A stretch of DNA of 33,915 bases from Zygnema cylindricum (Eukaryota; Streptophyta; Zygnematophyceae; Zygnematales; Zygnemataceae), in contig JBBHKE010001415.1 of the NCBI GenBank assembly GCA_037447655.1, forward strand, positions 1-33,915, written 5' to 3'. Position numbers and translations under genes: made by a program. A model generated the notes under the pieces. That model ran no database searches and was not told the origin of the DNA. It saw only the letters and a list, made by a program, of their open reading frames with translations. The stretch's first letter is position 1. Each line of letters opens with the position of its first letter. Below, piece by piece: positions 17,600 to 27,985 of this stretch.

Positions 17600-18836
17600 A
17601 TTTTATTTTAGTGATGAGACCTTTGTTGAGTCGAAAGCAAAGGAAAGGGTGTCACTTATGTTGAATATAGAGGGAAAACCTGTGAAAAGGGTTTTAGAAG
17701 ATGTGTTGCATGTCCCAACTTTTAAAAGAAACTTTTTTTCTACGTTAGTGGCAGAAAAGAAAGGTTTTAAAATTATATTTGAGAATGGGAAAAAAAAAGT
17801 GAGTAAGAATAGAAAAATAGCTGCAGTGGGATTTGCTGGTGGAAACATTTTTTATCGATTGAGTCTTGCAAATGATAATGAAAATGATGTTATGTACTCA
17901 ACTGTAATCAGTGATTGTGATTTATGGCATAAACGTTTAGGACATGTGAATTATGATAGATTAGAAAAGATGGTAAATCAAAAAATAGTGGAAGGTGTAA
18001 AAACTAGTCAAAAACCAGCATCAAATGTATGTGATGGTTGTGCAATGGGAAAAATCCATAAGTTGCCTTTCCCTTCTCAAACTGATCATAGAAGTAGCAG
18101 GGTGCTAGAACTAATTTATTCAGATGTATGGGTGCCATCTAGATACCCATGTGTGGGAGGGGTTAAGTTTATGCTTAATTTTACGGATGATTATAGTAGG
18201 TTTACTACAGTTTATTTTTTAAAAAGTAAGGATGAAGTTTTTGCAAAATTTAAGGAGTATAAGGCTTGGGTTGAAAATTTGTATGAGAGAAAGATAGCAG
18301 GGTTCAGATCTGATAATGGAGGGGAGTACATTTCTAATGAGTTTGGAGAATTCTTAAAATTGCATGGAATCTCACGTCAGCTTACTGTTCCTTATTCCCC
18401 GGAACAAAATGGTCTTTCAAAGAGGATGAATAGGACAATATTAGAGTGTGCTAGGACAATGATGGCTCATATGGACATAGATTACAAGTTTTGGGTTGAG
18501 GCTATGAATGGTGCAGCTTATGTGAGAAACAGGTTAGAAACAAGGGCAGTAAAAGATAAAACTTCCTATTAAATGTGGACTAGACACAAACAAGATGAAA
18601 GTCACTTCAAGGTTTTTTAGAAGTAAAGTTTTTATCTTAGATAATGATCCGCAGAAATAGAAGCTAGAACCAAAAGGTATACCAGGGCTATTTCTAGGGT
18701 ATGATGATCATGCCAAAGGTTATAAAGTGTATGACACTAAGAGAAATATAGTTGTGGTAGCCAGAAACATTATTGTGAAGGATGAAGGAAAAGAAGTAGA
18801 GGTATTTAATAAGCGTATAGATGAGAAGAAGGATAG
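17600..18836 (+). pseudogene. X-plus protease end and integrase
   Basis: An open frame 17649-18572 (307 codons). It starts after the protease active site is lost, with EDVLHVPTFKRNFFST (end of protease). Then come the integrase HHCC (LWHKRLGHVNYD, CDGCAMGKIH), IYSDVWVP (first Asp), FRSDNGGEYIS (second Asp) and EQNGLSKRMNRT, where the catalytic Glu is Lys (GAG to AAG type change). A stop at 18570 and a frame change are followed by the integrase tail (GLFLGYDDHAKGYKVYD) to 18836, where X-minus begins. Sequence is closer to Y-minus than to X-minus integrase. Confidence 0.85.
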
Positions 18837-19871
18837 TGCAATTATGTGTCCTCCATTAGACCACAGAATAAAAGAAGCCTCTAGATAGTATTTAACTAAC
18901 CCACTTCAAGCCAGAACCACTGCTGTCCAGGAAGGCAAAATGACAGTTTGACTGCACCCTGCTGCCTAGACTCCCGTGAGTCCGTAGCAAAAAAAATCAC
19001 TTAAAACGGCCAACCAGCCGATGAGTTATGAGGCAGATAAAATGCCAATTTGTACAAACTCTCAAAGGGAGAGGTGACTACCTACCAAAATTTTCTAAGT
19101 CCTAATTCCCTCTAATAACTTCTATCTACTGAAGTACGGACCAATCAAATTACTGTACCGTACCAAAAAGTACTACTGCCGGTGTACCTTTTGTACGGCC
19201 TAAATACGACAAGGCTATTAAGTGAACGCGTGTATGCTTTTCACTTGTCCGTACATTCTTCAAAATTCCTATGACCGAATGTCATCTCTCCACGTGGCTC
19301 TAGGTCATGCCACGTCACAAAACGCCAAAGTGACAACTCCGGGATTGCGGCAATGATGTGCACCCTTGGAATCGCAGCGAGACGCTATCTTAGCCGTTAT
19401 AAATACTTGCGCGATATATGTTTCGCTGTCAAAACAAAATGCGTGGTATTCGTTTTGAAAAAGTGTCGTACTTCGTACTTTCATAAAACTATATCTATGC
19501 AAGCCGTATACAGTTTTAGTTAAATGAATGTGTTCCTCCTTTTAGATATATATATCTATCACATACTATACCATTTAGCTATGGTCATGGTCTAATAAGA
19601 TAAAGCTGACCGCTATCGGCCAACTTGATGAACCGAAGGTACCGCGATCAAATCCCAGGTCCGTCAGGTATATTTTTAGTAACCTACTAAAAATAACTTC
19701 CTATTTGAACTAAGGCAGCCATAGATCAACCTCCCTCTCTATCCTTCAGTGACTACAACAAGTATGGGGGCTAGAGAGAGGAGGTGGAGGCAGACTATCC
19801 ATCCTTTTTCTTTTCTTTTATACTAACCTATTAAACCTAGAAAATACTCTAGAAATCTATTATTTTTAACA
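18837..19871 (-). repeat. X-minus 3' LTR
   Basis: Aligns end to end with 24212-25249. On the element strand it begins TGTTAAAAATAATAG and ends TAATTGCA, including the gag-start ATG near 18856. It contains the tRNA-like segment and the G-box pair. Divergence from the 5' LTR is clearly higher than in Z. Confidence 0.85.
19588..19654 (+). other. tRNA-like segment in X-minus 3' LTR
   Basis: A box TGGTCTAATAAG (one mismatch to TRGYNNARYNGG) at 19588-19599 and B box GATCAAATC at 19646-19654, 58 bases apart as in the other copies. Between them lies the hairpin GACCG-CTAT-CGGCC. Antisense to the LTR. Confidence 0.5.
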
Positions 19872-19886
19872 CTCCTCTTATTTTTT
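19872..19886 (-). other. X-minus polypurine tract
   Basis: On the element strand AAAAAATAAGAGGAG lies directly before the LTR start TGTT. It overlaps the Pol stop codon (TAA, 19887-19885). Confidence 0.7.
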
Positions 19887-20322
19887 AGTCTAATTTTAAT
19901 TTTTCTTTCAACTCGCATTTTTCTTGAGAATATTTTATTTTAGGAGAGGGCACAGGTTTGGTGATCATGTTAGCCACCATTTTTTCATCAGGTCTAAACA
20001 CAAGATTTAGAATTTTATTTTCAATTTTTTCTCTTACGAAGCTTAATCTTATGTCCATATGTTTTGCTTTAAAATGGTGTTTTGGATTGGCTGCAATTGC
20101 GATAGCAGCTTGATTATCGCAAAAGATATCATACACTCCCTCCTTCATATATCCCAGTTCTTGCAACAATGACTTCACCCAAATTAGTTCTTTTACAGCA
20201 CAACAAGACGCCATATACTCAGCCTCCATAGTAGACCGAGCAACCACCTTTTGTTGCTTACTGCTCCAACAGCAAGCACCTTCCCCCACATACAAAACAT
20301 ATCCATAAGTGCATCTTCTCAT
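19885..20322 (-). pseudogene. X-minus RNase H and Pol C-terminus
   Basis: One open frame of 145 codons: TYGYVLYVGEGACCWSS, then the catalytic-Glu segment STMEAEYMASC, CDNQAAIAIAANP and MDIRLSFVREK, and a Lys-rich end. The first RNase H Asp lies upstream of 20322, in broken sequence. This is the best-kept part of the element and ends 14 bases from the LTR. Confidence 0.85.
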
Positions 20323-20417
20323 AGATGCATCCCCCTAACTGGCATCACTCCAAGTGGTGATATCAGTGTGCTCCCCTCCCAAATGCAACTATAATTCTCT
20401 GCTTCCAACCAGATATC

Positions 20418-21452
20418 TCATGACTCTCTTGGCTGCTTCCCAGTCTCTCTTTCTATGATCATTAAGATTCCTACGAGTACTCCAACTGCTGTCGCTATGT
20501 CCGGCCTGGTACAGTTTATAAAGTAGATCAAATTTCCTACGACCTGTCTATAAAGGATAGATTTCATAATCTCTCTCTCCTCTAGACTCATCTGATCGTC
20601 TAAGATCATCACTCCTCCTTCTACACTCCCATCACTTACTTTTTTCAAATCCATGGGAGTGGTACAATTGTTAGCATTTTCCATTCGAAATTTCTCAAGC
20701 ATATTAGCTATTGCTTCTTTCTGAGTAAGTCTGATAATCTTCTTCCCCCTATCTCTCTCCATTTGGATCCCCAAAATATATTTTGCCACCCCTAAATCCT
20801 TCATATCAAATCTGCCCCTAAGATCTTTCTTCAACCTATTGATCTTCTCCAAAGACTTACTGAACACAAGCAGATCATCCAGATAAATTGCAATAAAAAT
20901 GACACCATTCTCATCTTCAAACATATAGATAGAATGGTCAGAGCTAATTCAGATATATCCCAGATCGGTGAGAAACTCATCTAGTTTCTTATTCCACTGT
21001 TTGGGAGCCTGCTTCAGTCCATATAAGGATTTTATGATCCTGCCGACTTTGCTCTCCTCTCCTTCTTCCACGAACTCCTTGAGCTGCCTCATGAAAATTT
21101 CTTCCTCTAACTCACCATTAAGAAAAGTTGTGTTTATGTCCATCTGGTGGATTTCCATGTCTTCTGCTGCTACCAAACTGAGGAGAATCCTTGCTGAGGG
21201 GAACCGAACAACTGGAGCAAAGGTCTCCTCATAGTCAATCCCCTCTTTTTGAGTAAACCCCTTTGCTACCAATCGAGCCTTATATCTCTCAATGGTATTA
21301 TCTGGGTTCAGTTTTAGTTTAAATACCCATTTATACCCAATAAATTTTCTGTCTGGAGGACAATCCGCTAATTCCCGAGTATTTGCTTCCATGATAGAAG
21401 CCATCTCATCATTTATGGCTCTAATCCATCTTTCTTTCTCTAGACTATTCAC
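20418..21452 (-). pseudogene. X-minus reverse transcriptase
   Basis: Two open frames separated by a stop at 20949. The first (21452-20949) has YKWVFKLKLNPDNTIERYKA, EGIDYEETFAPVVRF, EIHQMDINTTFLNGEL and SLYGLKQAPKQWN. The second (20924-20418) has IAIYLDDLLVFSK, where the usual YVDD box is YLDD, and then FDMKDLGVAKYILGIQ and NLIYFINCTRPDI. Copia-type RT without doubt. The stop and a later frameshift before RNase H inactivate it. Confidence 0.88.
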
Positions 21453-21704
21453 TTTCTCTGAGAAAGACTAAGGCTCATTTGGGTGAGATAGCTTAGTTAC
21501 CTTATGAGCCGTTTGTTTTTCCTGTATCCTTTGGCTGCTCCTCCTTCCTCCCTCAAACTCTGAAGCTGGAATGGATAGAAGTTTTGGATTTCTTCTCACT
21601 GTCTCATCGGCTCCTTTGTCCATGGAAGCCGGTTCTTGTCTTGCTTCTTCTATGTCCTCGAAGTCTATAGGAGTATGTGAGGTTTCCAGTGAGTCTCCAG
21701 TACC

Positions 21705-22994
21705 TTAGATCTCCCCTGAATCTGCAATCACTGTTTCATTCATGTCCCTTTCGGGAACGACCGAGTTCTTCTCACTGTCGGACTCAAATTTGATTCTTAT
21801 CTTCTTTGTATATTTAAAGGGGTCAAATGACTTCCCTTCATTCATGACAACTAAGTATTTGACCAGAATTATATCTTTCTTTGCTAAGTCATAGACTTTA
21901 TATCCCTTAACATCCTCGTCATATCCCACAAAGTATCCAGGTTTTCCCTTAGGATCTAGTTTCCAACTTTTCCTATTCCGTGTCAAGACTGTAAACTTGG
22001 CTACCGAATACTTTAAGGTGTGAGATATCTGGTTTTCTTCCAACCCATCTCTCATAAGGTGTCATACCTTTGACTGCTGATGTGAGGACTCTATTTTTAA
22101 TGTAATTTGCACAGTTTATGGCTTTTGCCCAAAATCTCTTTCCTATTTTCTTGTCTGCCAACATACTGCATGCACTATCTCCTAGTGTTCGATTCAACCT
22201 ATCAGCTACCCCATTTTGTTCCGGGTTATATGGTACAATTTTCTGGTGCTGCACTCCCTCATCTCTCAGATATTCCTCAAACTGGTTAGAGGTATATTCC
22301 CCCCCATTATCACTCGTTATCCTCTTAATGAGGGTTTCATGCAACTTCTCACTCCAGGCTTTATATCCTTTGAAGTAAGTGATGCTTCAGACTTTGTTTT
22401 CAGAAAGCAGACTGTAGAGTATCTAGACCAGTCATCAGTTATTGTCGTCATAAACCTCTTTCCTCCAACCAAAGGTACTTTTGCTGGTCCCCAAATATCT
22501 GTGTGGACCAAGTCTAACACTTTCTCACCTCTATATGTGGCCCCTTTGGGTAAGGGAGGTATATGAGCCTTACCTTGTGCACAACCACTAGAATCATCTA
22601 TCATTTCATTATCCCCAAACTGAATGTCTTCTACTACCCCAAGCTTTTTCATTTCCCTCAACCTATCAAAATGCACATGCCCCGACTCCTTATGCCATAT
22701 CATCAACTTAGGAATACCAACATAATAGGCATTGTTCTTTTCATTATACAGGTTAAGCCTAAACATTCCTTGGCTACCCTTATCTACCGTGAAGTAAACT
22801 TCATCCCCATACTTAGCTGTAAAGACTCCCTTTCTAGTGAAGGTATCAAACTCTTTGTCATCTAGCACAGACGTAGAGAAAATATTTTTACTCAGCTGAG
22901 GAATGTAGAGTACATCTGAGAAAGTAAGTATAGAAGACTTACCCTCCACTAAGACTTTCATATCTACTGATCCCACTAGATCTGTAGTATCCAC
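21705..22994 (-). pseudogene. X-minus integrase
   Basis: Three overlapping frames cover the enzyme. 22994-22317: protease end, then IWHKESGHVHFD, SSGCAQGKAH and LVHTDIWGP (first Asp). 22344-21973: ITSDNGGEYTSNQF (second Asp) and EQNGVADRLNRT. 22055-21705: the C-terminal GYFVGYDEDVKGYKVYD. The first Cys of the zinc-binding C-x2-C is Ser, and the catalytic Glu is Asp. With the frameshifts, this integrase would not work. Confidence 0.85.
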
Positions 22995-23009
22995 TCTCCC
23001 ATCCCCATA

Positions 23010-23285
23010 CTATATTTCTACAGTAGGGATCTTTCTTAGCTTAGTGAAGAGTTCTTTATCACGACACATATGCATGGATGCACCTGAGTCGATAATCCAT
23101 CCTTCCAGTGGAGCTTCCCGAAATGCTCCAAGGGCACACTTGTGTCTCCGAGGGATCTCCTTCTCCTCCAAGCTCTCGTTAAGAAGAGGCTCCCCATCCT
23201 CCTCAAAGGACTCATCCTCGGTTTCTCCTGTCACTTTTGTAACCACAAGTGCTTTTTTCTTCCTTCCAGAAAAAACCCCCTCCAC
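23010..23285 (-). pseudogene. X-minus aspartic protease start
   Basis: The open frame has the active site EGWIIDSGASMHMCRDKELF (Asp-Ser-Gly-Ala), as in plant copia proteases. The upstream part is acidic and Glu-rich. The protease continues at 22994 in another frame (ILTFSDVLYIPQLSKNIFST). Confidence 0.8.
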
Positions 23286-24231
23286 GATTCTCTTGGAGCC
23301 TCAGCTCCGATAGCTTGACACAATCTGCGATGAAGTGTCTCGGCTTTTTGCAAAAATGACAAAGACCCTTTGGGGGCCTCCGCCCTCCAAAATGATCTCT
23401 TTCCCCTTTGTAAGGTTTCTTCGGGTCCTTCCCCATAGGTCCCCTCCAGCTACTAGAGCTTGAATGCTCTTCCCTCCTCTCCTAATCTCCATTGTGTTTT
23501 CCTGCACAATTATCATCCTGACCACTGTGTTCCATTTCCATTAACTATCAATCATTTCTTGTACTCGATACAGTATGTTCTCGAACTCATTTGGTAACTT
23601 CATGATAAGAGTGTTAACTATCACTTTCATTGTACCTGTCCACCCGGCACTTTCCATCTCCATATACAAACAAGAAAGATCATTACAGTAATTTAACATC
23701 TTTCCTCCTTTGTAAGTGTAACTCACTAGCTTTTGCTCAGCTAACTGGAGCTCCTAAATAGTCCAACTCTATAAATCTCCACCAAACTCACCCACAACTC
23801 CTCGGCCTTGTAAATGTGAAGATGAGGAGTGGCTAAAGCTTAATGAGGTGCCTGAGAATGAAGTTCTTGGCAGCCATGTTTACATCCTCCCACATTTGAG
23901 TATTGTTGTCCGCGGTCTTCATGGTCGCCGCTCTCGAGACTGTGGCAATAGGAGTAAGGGGTGTCTCCTTCCCTTTTCCCTTCTCGGACAAATTGCTCTC
24001 CCCATCATCTGCCTCCTCCGCTGAGGTAGCCGTTGCTGTAGGAAACCTTACTCCTCCAAATCCAGGTGGAGTTCCTGAAGGTGGACATTTCACTTCTCCA
24101 GTAACGATACCCCAGTATCGTTTTTCGCACAAAGCTCCCATCATCATGGCTTCCCAATAGATGAACCCACATCCATTGAAGCTGGGCACCCTAGAGGGTG
24201 GGCCCATAACCTGCAATTCTGTGTGATCCAT
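23212..24231 (-). pseudogene. X-minus Gag
   Basis: Begins with the ATG at 24231, 20 bases inside the LTR: VMGPPSRVPSFNG, then FIYWEAMMMGALCEKRYWG. Further pieces lie at 23726-23541 (LNYCNDLSCLYMEME, then VNTLIMKLPNEFENILY, a UBN2-like region) and 23436-23212 with the knuckle CHFCKKPRHFIADC (C-x2-C-x4-H-x4-C). Several frameshifts separate the pieces. An alternative start is the next ATG, in the primer site (VMGPP Met). Confidence 0.75.
24199..24211 (-). other. X-minus primer binding site, anticodon type
   Basis: Element-strand GGTTATGGGCCCA touches the LTR end at 24212; the same 13 bases as in X-plus. Confidence 0.8.
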
Positions 24232-25249
24232 TGGACCACAGAATACAGGAAGCTTATAGATAGTATTTAACTAACCCACTTCAAGCAACAACCACTGTTG
24301 TCTAAGAAGGCAAAATGACACTTTGACTGCATTCTCATGCAGCTTGGACTCCTTTGAGTCTGTAGCAAAAAGAATCAATGAAAACAGCCGACCAGGCGAT
24401 AAGTTATGAGATAGTAAAAATGTCAATTTGTACAAACTCTCAAAGGGAGAGGTGACTACCTACCAAAATTTTCTAAGTCGTGATTCCTCTAATAACTTCT
24501 ATCTACTGAAGTACGGACCAATCATTTTACCGTATCGTACCAAAAAGTACTATTGCCGGTGTACCTTTTGTACTGCCTATGTACGACAAGGTTATTAAGC
24601 GGACGCGTGTCTGCTTTTCACTTTTTCTGTACATTCTTCGGAATTCCTATGACCGAATGTCATCTCTCCACGTGGCTCCAGGTCATGCCACGTCACAAAA
24701 CGCCAAAGTGACCACTCCGGGATTCCGGCGATGATGTGCGCCGTTCGATTGGCAGCGAGACGCAATTTTAGCCGTTATAAATACTTGCGCGATATTTATT
24801 TCGCTGTCAAAACAAAATGTGTGGTGTTCGTTTTGAAAAAGTGTCGTACTTCGTTCTTTCATAAAACTGTATCTATGCAAGCCGTATACAGTTTTAGTTA
24901 AATGAATGTGTTCCTCCTTATAGATATATATATCTATCACATACTATAGCATTTAGCATTAGTCCTAGTCTAATAGGATAATGTTGACCGCTATCGGCCA
25001 ACTTGATGAACCGAAGGTACCGGGATCAAATCTCGGGTCCGTCAGTTATATTTCTAGTAACCTACTAATAATAACTGCCTGTTTGAACTAAGGCAGCTAT
25101 AGATCAACCTCCCTCTCTATCCTTTAGTGAATACAACAAATATGGGGGCTAGAGAGAGGAGGTGGAGGCAGGCTGTCCGTCCTTTTTCTTTTCTTTTATA
25201 TTAACCTATTAAACCTAGAAAATACTCTAGAAATCTATTATTTTGAACA
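24212..25249 (-). repeat. X-minus 5' LTR
   Basis: 1038 bases. Begins (element strand) TGTTCAAAATAATAG at 25249 and ends GAATTGCA at 24212. TATTTATAA at 24784-24776, G-box at 24669-24674, tRNA-like segment at 24966-25032. Confidence 0.88.
24966..25032 (+). other. tRNA-like segment in X-minus 5' LTR
   Basis: Perfect A box TAGTCTAATAGG (24966-24977) and B box GATCAAATC (25024-25032) in a CCGGG/CTCGG stem with a 7-base loop, resembling a T-arm. GTTGACCG-CTAT-CGGCCAAC between them forms a hairpin with one mismatch. Confidence 0.55.
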
Positions 25250-25816
25250 AATACAAATTGTTGATTATATCTTTTTAGAGGAAAATCCCATGTTTTTTAA
25301 GAAAAATATAGAAAATGCATCAACATTAGCTCAAAGTGACTTGCAATCATCTTCTCCACCAGAAACAGGAAGTGATATGCTCAAAAGAGTTCCAAACTCT
25401 CCTCTACCTCAAGCCGAACCTGAATCACAAGAATAATCACATGTATCAAGGAGGAGGACCCAACCAACTATACCAGCGACAGATTTTCCAGGTGGAGTGA
25501 GGCGAAGCGCACGACTCAGGGGAGAAAATGCAGCCTTTGCTCACTCAACACACATAGAAGAGCCTCTAACGTTGACGGAAGCTTTTTTGAGTAATGAAAG
25601 GGAACACTGGGTAGAAGCAGTCAATGAGGAAATGAAGTCCATCATGGAGGCCAAAACATGGGATCTGGTGGAACTTCCTCCTAGAAGAAAGGCTATTGGA
25701 AGTAAATGGGTGTTTAAATTAAAATTGAACCCAGATTATACCATAGCACGTATAAGGCTCGCTTGGTTGCTAAGGGATATAATCAAAAGGAGGGGATAGA
25801 TTATTAAGAAAATTTA
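25250..25816 (+). pseudogene. X-plus integrase/RT linker and RT start
   Basis: Resumes the X-plus pol after X-minus. Frame 3 is open from 25251 except for a stop at 25434: an acidic and Ser-rich linker (LQSSSPPETGSDM), the motif RRSARLRGENAAF, then the RT start EEMKSIMEAKTWDLVELPP and GSKWVFKLKLNPDYTI. One indel near 25745 moves the reading to another frame (YNQKEGIDY), and RT-like sequence ends abruptly near 25816. The RT catalytic part and RNase H are absent. Closest relative in the window is Y-minus RT. Confidence 0.8.
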
Positions 25817-25838
25817 TAGGGTTTGGTAATTCTAGGAA

Positions 25839-26558
25839 TGTTTCCACGTCGACTAATTCATTTAACGGTAAATATTTACTGGATACATAGATTTGGTTAT
25901 ATAAAATACAGATTAAGGTATGGAGGTGAAACATGTACCGCGCATTTGTTTCGATAGTGAAACGAATACCGCGCAGGTATTTATGACGGCTACGATTTAA
26001 ATCTGCATTTAATCGGACGGCCGGAATGAATGCCGAGATCGCGAAAGAGGATGTCGCTGGTTTGTGGTCATCGCCACATCGGATGACACGTGGCACCATG
26101 ACATTCGATTTTGGCATCTCTAAGGATTACGGAAACAAATCCGGATATGACATGTGTCGACTTTTTGGCCATATCGTACAATGTCCGTACAGAAAGTACA
26201 CCGGCACCTCTACCTTTCTGTACAGCACAGTAATATGATTGGTGCCGTACGTCAGTAGATAGAGTTTTAGAGAGAGATAGGACTTAGAAAAATTTGGTAG
26301 ATAGAACCCTCTCTTCAGAGAGCTTCTGTACAAAAGGTCAACTTTGACCCTCCATAACTTACTGCTCAGGGAAGCAAATTCAAATATTCTTTCTGCTATC
26401 GACTCCGAGGAGTCTTGCCTTCACAAGGGTGAAGGTGGTCAGAGTTTTGGTTTGCCAGGGTGGCAGGTATTCTTGCTGAAACACAAAGGGGTCAGGGTTA
26501 CCTAGAGGCTTCTTGCAAGCTGCCCTTTCTGAGGACCTATGGAGGTCTCAGAGTTGCA
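25839..26558 (+). repeat. W: diverged X-like LTR without the tRNA-like segment
   Basis: From about 25910 to 26558 it follows the X LTR: ACCGCGCATTTG, GCGCAGGTATTTATGACGGC, GACACGTGGC, GACTTAGAAAAATTTGGTAG and an end ATGGAGGTCTCAGAGTTGCA equivalent to the X gag-start/LTR end. The part holding the tRNA-like segment in X is absent, so the LTR is about 720 bases. No primer site follows, so it is a 3' or solo LTR. The left edge (TGTTTCC at 25839) is uncertain by some tens of bases. Confidence 0.65.
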
Positions 26559-27837
26559 CATTGGTACACGTGAAAAGGAAAAAAAAAAATCTACGTTGTA
26601 AAAGCGATCACAGGCGTGCACGTCGTACATGCCATGTGCCTCCTGCCACGTTGAATGCAGGTCAGATGAAAATATCCTCGCACGCTCCGTCTGACATCCA
26701 CCGACATTCAAAGTTTGCCGTTACCTTCAAAGTTTGTCGCGTCTTTTTGCCATTCTGTTTCGAAATTTTGATTCCTATTTTCAAAATCAAAATCTAGCCG
26801 AAAACTTTAGGTACGAATCATTATTTACCTCCGATGGTCAGAAATTTCGTACAGATATTCCGTTTGTATATTTTTTTGAAGAAATTTAGAATCTGGACTC
26901 TAACTTACGTGGCGCCAATCATAATTGAGGAAGGTTTGTTACTGGCCCGACACAATGGAATGGACTTCCAGTAAACGCTGCCAGTAGACTTGGCCGTACA
27001 TTTACTGGGACCGCCTGATATAACTTCACCCTAAATCAAACTAAATGAAACAAAACCAAATACGCGAACTGACGTGTGACCAAAACTAAACCACACTAAC
27101 TACGAACCAACATTACGTAAACATAGATTATAACATCATAAATCCTAACATAAGGTATTATTTTTATACTTTGTCCCTCTACCCACGACGAACAATGCTA
27201 AAGACCTTCAAAAGGAAATTATCACCAATTCCTTTAAAAAATATGAAAAAATCTCTTGCACAGAGAACATGCTCGACTTAATTCGATAAGATATAGACTA
27301 AGAAAACGAATTGAAAGTTCGTAAAAGTAGCTCCATCTCTACTTACTTGAAACAATGTCTTCCTATTAAATGCAAAGGGCCTTCAAATGACTTCGAAGAA
27401 AATGCCTGCAAATGTCATGCATGAGAGAGAAGCAAGGAAACCATGCATCATAACTAGCAAAGTCATGCTCACAAATTTTGTAGGGTCCAACTCACTCTAT
27501 GGGAGTATTCTTCCCTTTTTCTTTTTTGTTATATTCACATTGATGTATTATCATGGTTCATATACTTTTTGTCGGGTAAAAACCATCCCTAACTGCATGT
27601 CGCGTAACCTACATGGGTTCGCGACTTAAGTGAAAAGTTGTTATGAATCGCCACCAAACGATATCCTTGAACCCACGATTGTATGTCGTCCAAACGATAT
27701 CGGCGGTCGTCCTCCAAAATAGTGTGCCTACGCACGAAACGAAACAACGCGCACTAAATTAGTATACATTCCACGGGACGTGTACGCGAATGGCGTACAC
27801 GTCAAAAATAAGCGAATCAACAATATTAAACAAATGG
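26559..27837 (+). other. Non-coding stretch, nothing recognised
   Basis: Short open frames only, none with a domain or codon pattern I trust. CCAAACGATATC occurs twice, about 40 bases apart (near 27654 and 27691). The lost half of the methyltransferase does not appear here. Confidence 0.5.
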
Positions 27838-27985
27838 TCGTGTGAAAATCAGGTGTGCGAACGAAAACAATGAGTGCGAACGGAAATCATGTGTGCGTGC
27901 GGAAAATCGTGCGCGCGTGCCCAAAAATCGTGTATGTGTGCATAATATCGTGCGTGCTTGCGGGAAAATCGTGCGTGCGACCAAT
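27838..27985 (+). repeat. Degenerate tandem repeat, about 23-27 base unit
   Basis: Six or so imperfect units around AAAATCGTGCGTGCG (variants GGAAATCATGTGTGCGTGCG, CCAAAAATCGTGTATGTGTGC, GGAAAATCGTGCGTGCG). Confidence 0.7.

Larger units (their letters stand above)
18837..25249 (-). mobile_element. X-minus: full-length, decayed copia element
   Basis: LTRs of 1038 bases (5', 24212-25249) and 1035 bases (3', 18837-19871), element-strand ends TGTTVAAAAT and AATTGCA. It has an anticodon-type primer site, gag-pol order from 24231 to 19885 and a purine tract next to the 3' LTR. It splits X-plus pol: integrase tail before 18837, linker and RT start after 25249. Flanking bases are GATAG and AATAC, sharing only ATA, so the target duplication is decayed or uncertain. 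Many stops and frameshifts; not autonomous. Confidence 0.88.
5182..26558 (+). mobile_element. X-plus: interrupted, chimeric copia element
   Basis: The pieces that belong together are 5182-5940 and 17172-17457 (5' LTR), 17458-18836 (primer site, gag start, protease end, integrase) and 25250-about 25816 (integrase/RT linker and RT start). Y-minus interrupts the LTR and X-minus interrupts pol. The reconstructed LTR is about 1040 bases, matching the 1038- and 1035-base X-minus LTRs. RT and RNase H are missing, and most of gag is deleted. The right end may be the W-type LTR at about 25839-26558, but that LTR differs from the 5' one and no matching target duplication was found (TAAAC before 5182; CATTG after 26558). 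Confidence 0.65.

Noticed and set aside
24950-25047. Functional tRNA gene
   Set aside because: A and B boxes are good, but no acceptor stem pairs and no clear D arm forms, so it is only tRNA-derived.
18832-25254. Exact target duplication for X-minus
   Set aside because: Flanks GATAG and AATAC share only the central ATA; not claimed.
26559-27000. The lost half of the methyltransferase or an RT beyond the nest
   Set aside because: No frame shows methyltransferase motifs VIII-X or an RT motif, and bases after 26558 do not repeat those before 5182.
27387-27629. 80-codon open frame with a hydrophobic middle
   Set aside because: No homology recognised; the length is expected by chance in this AT-rich stretch.
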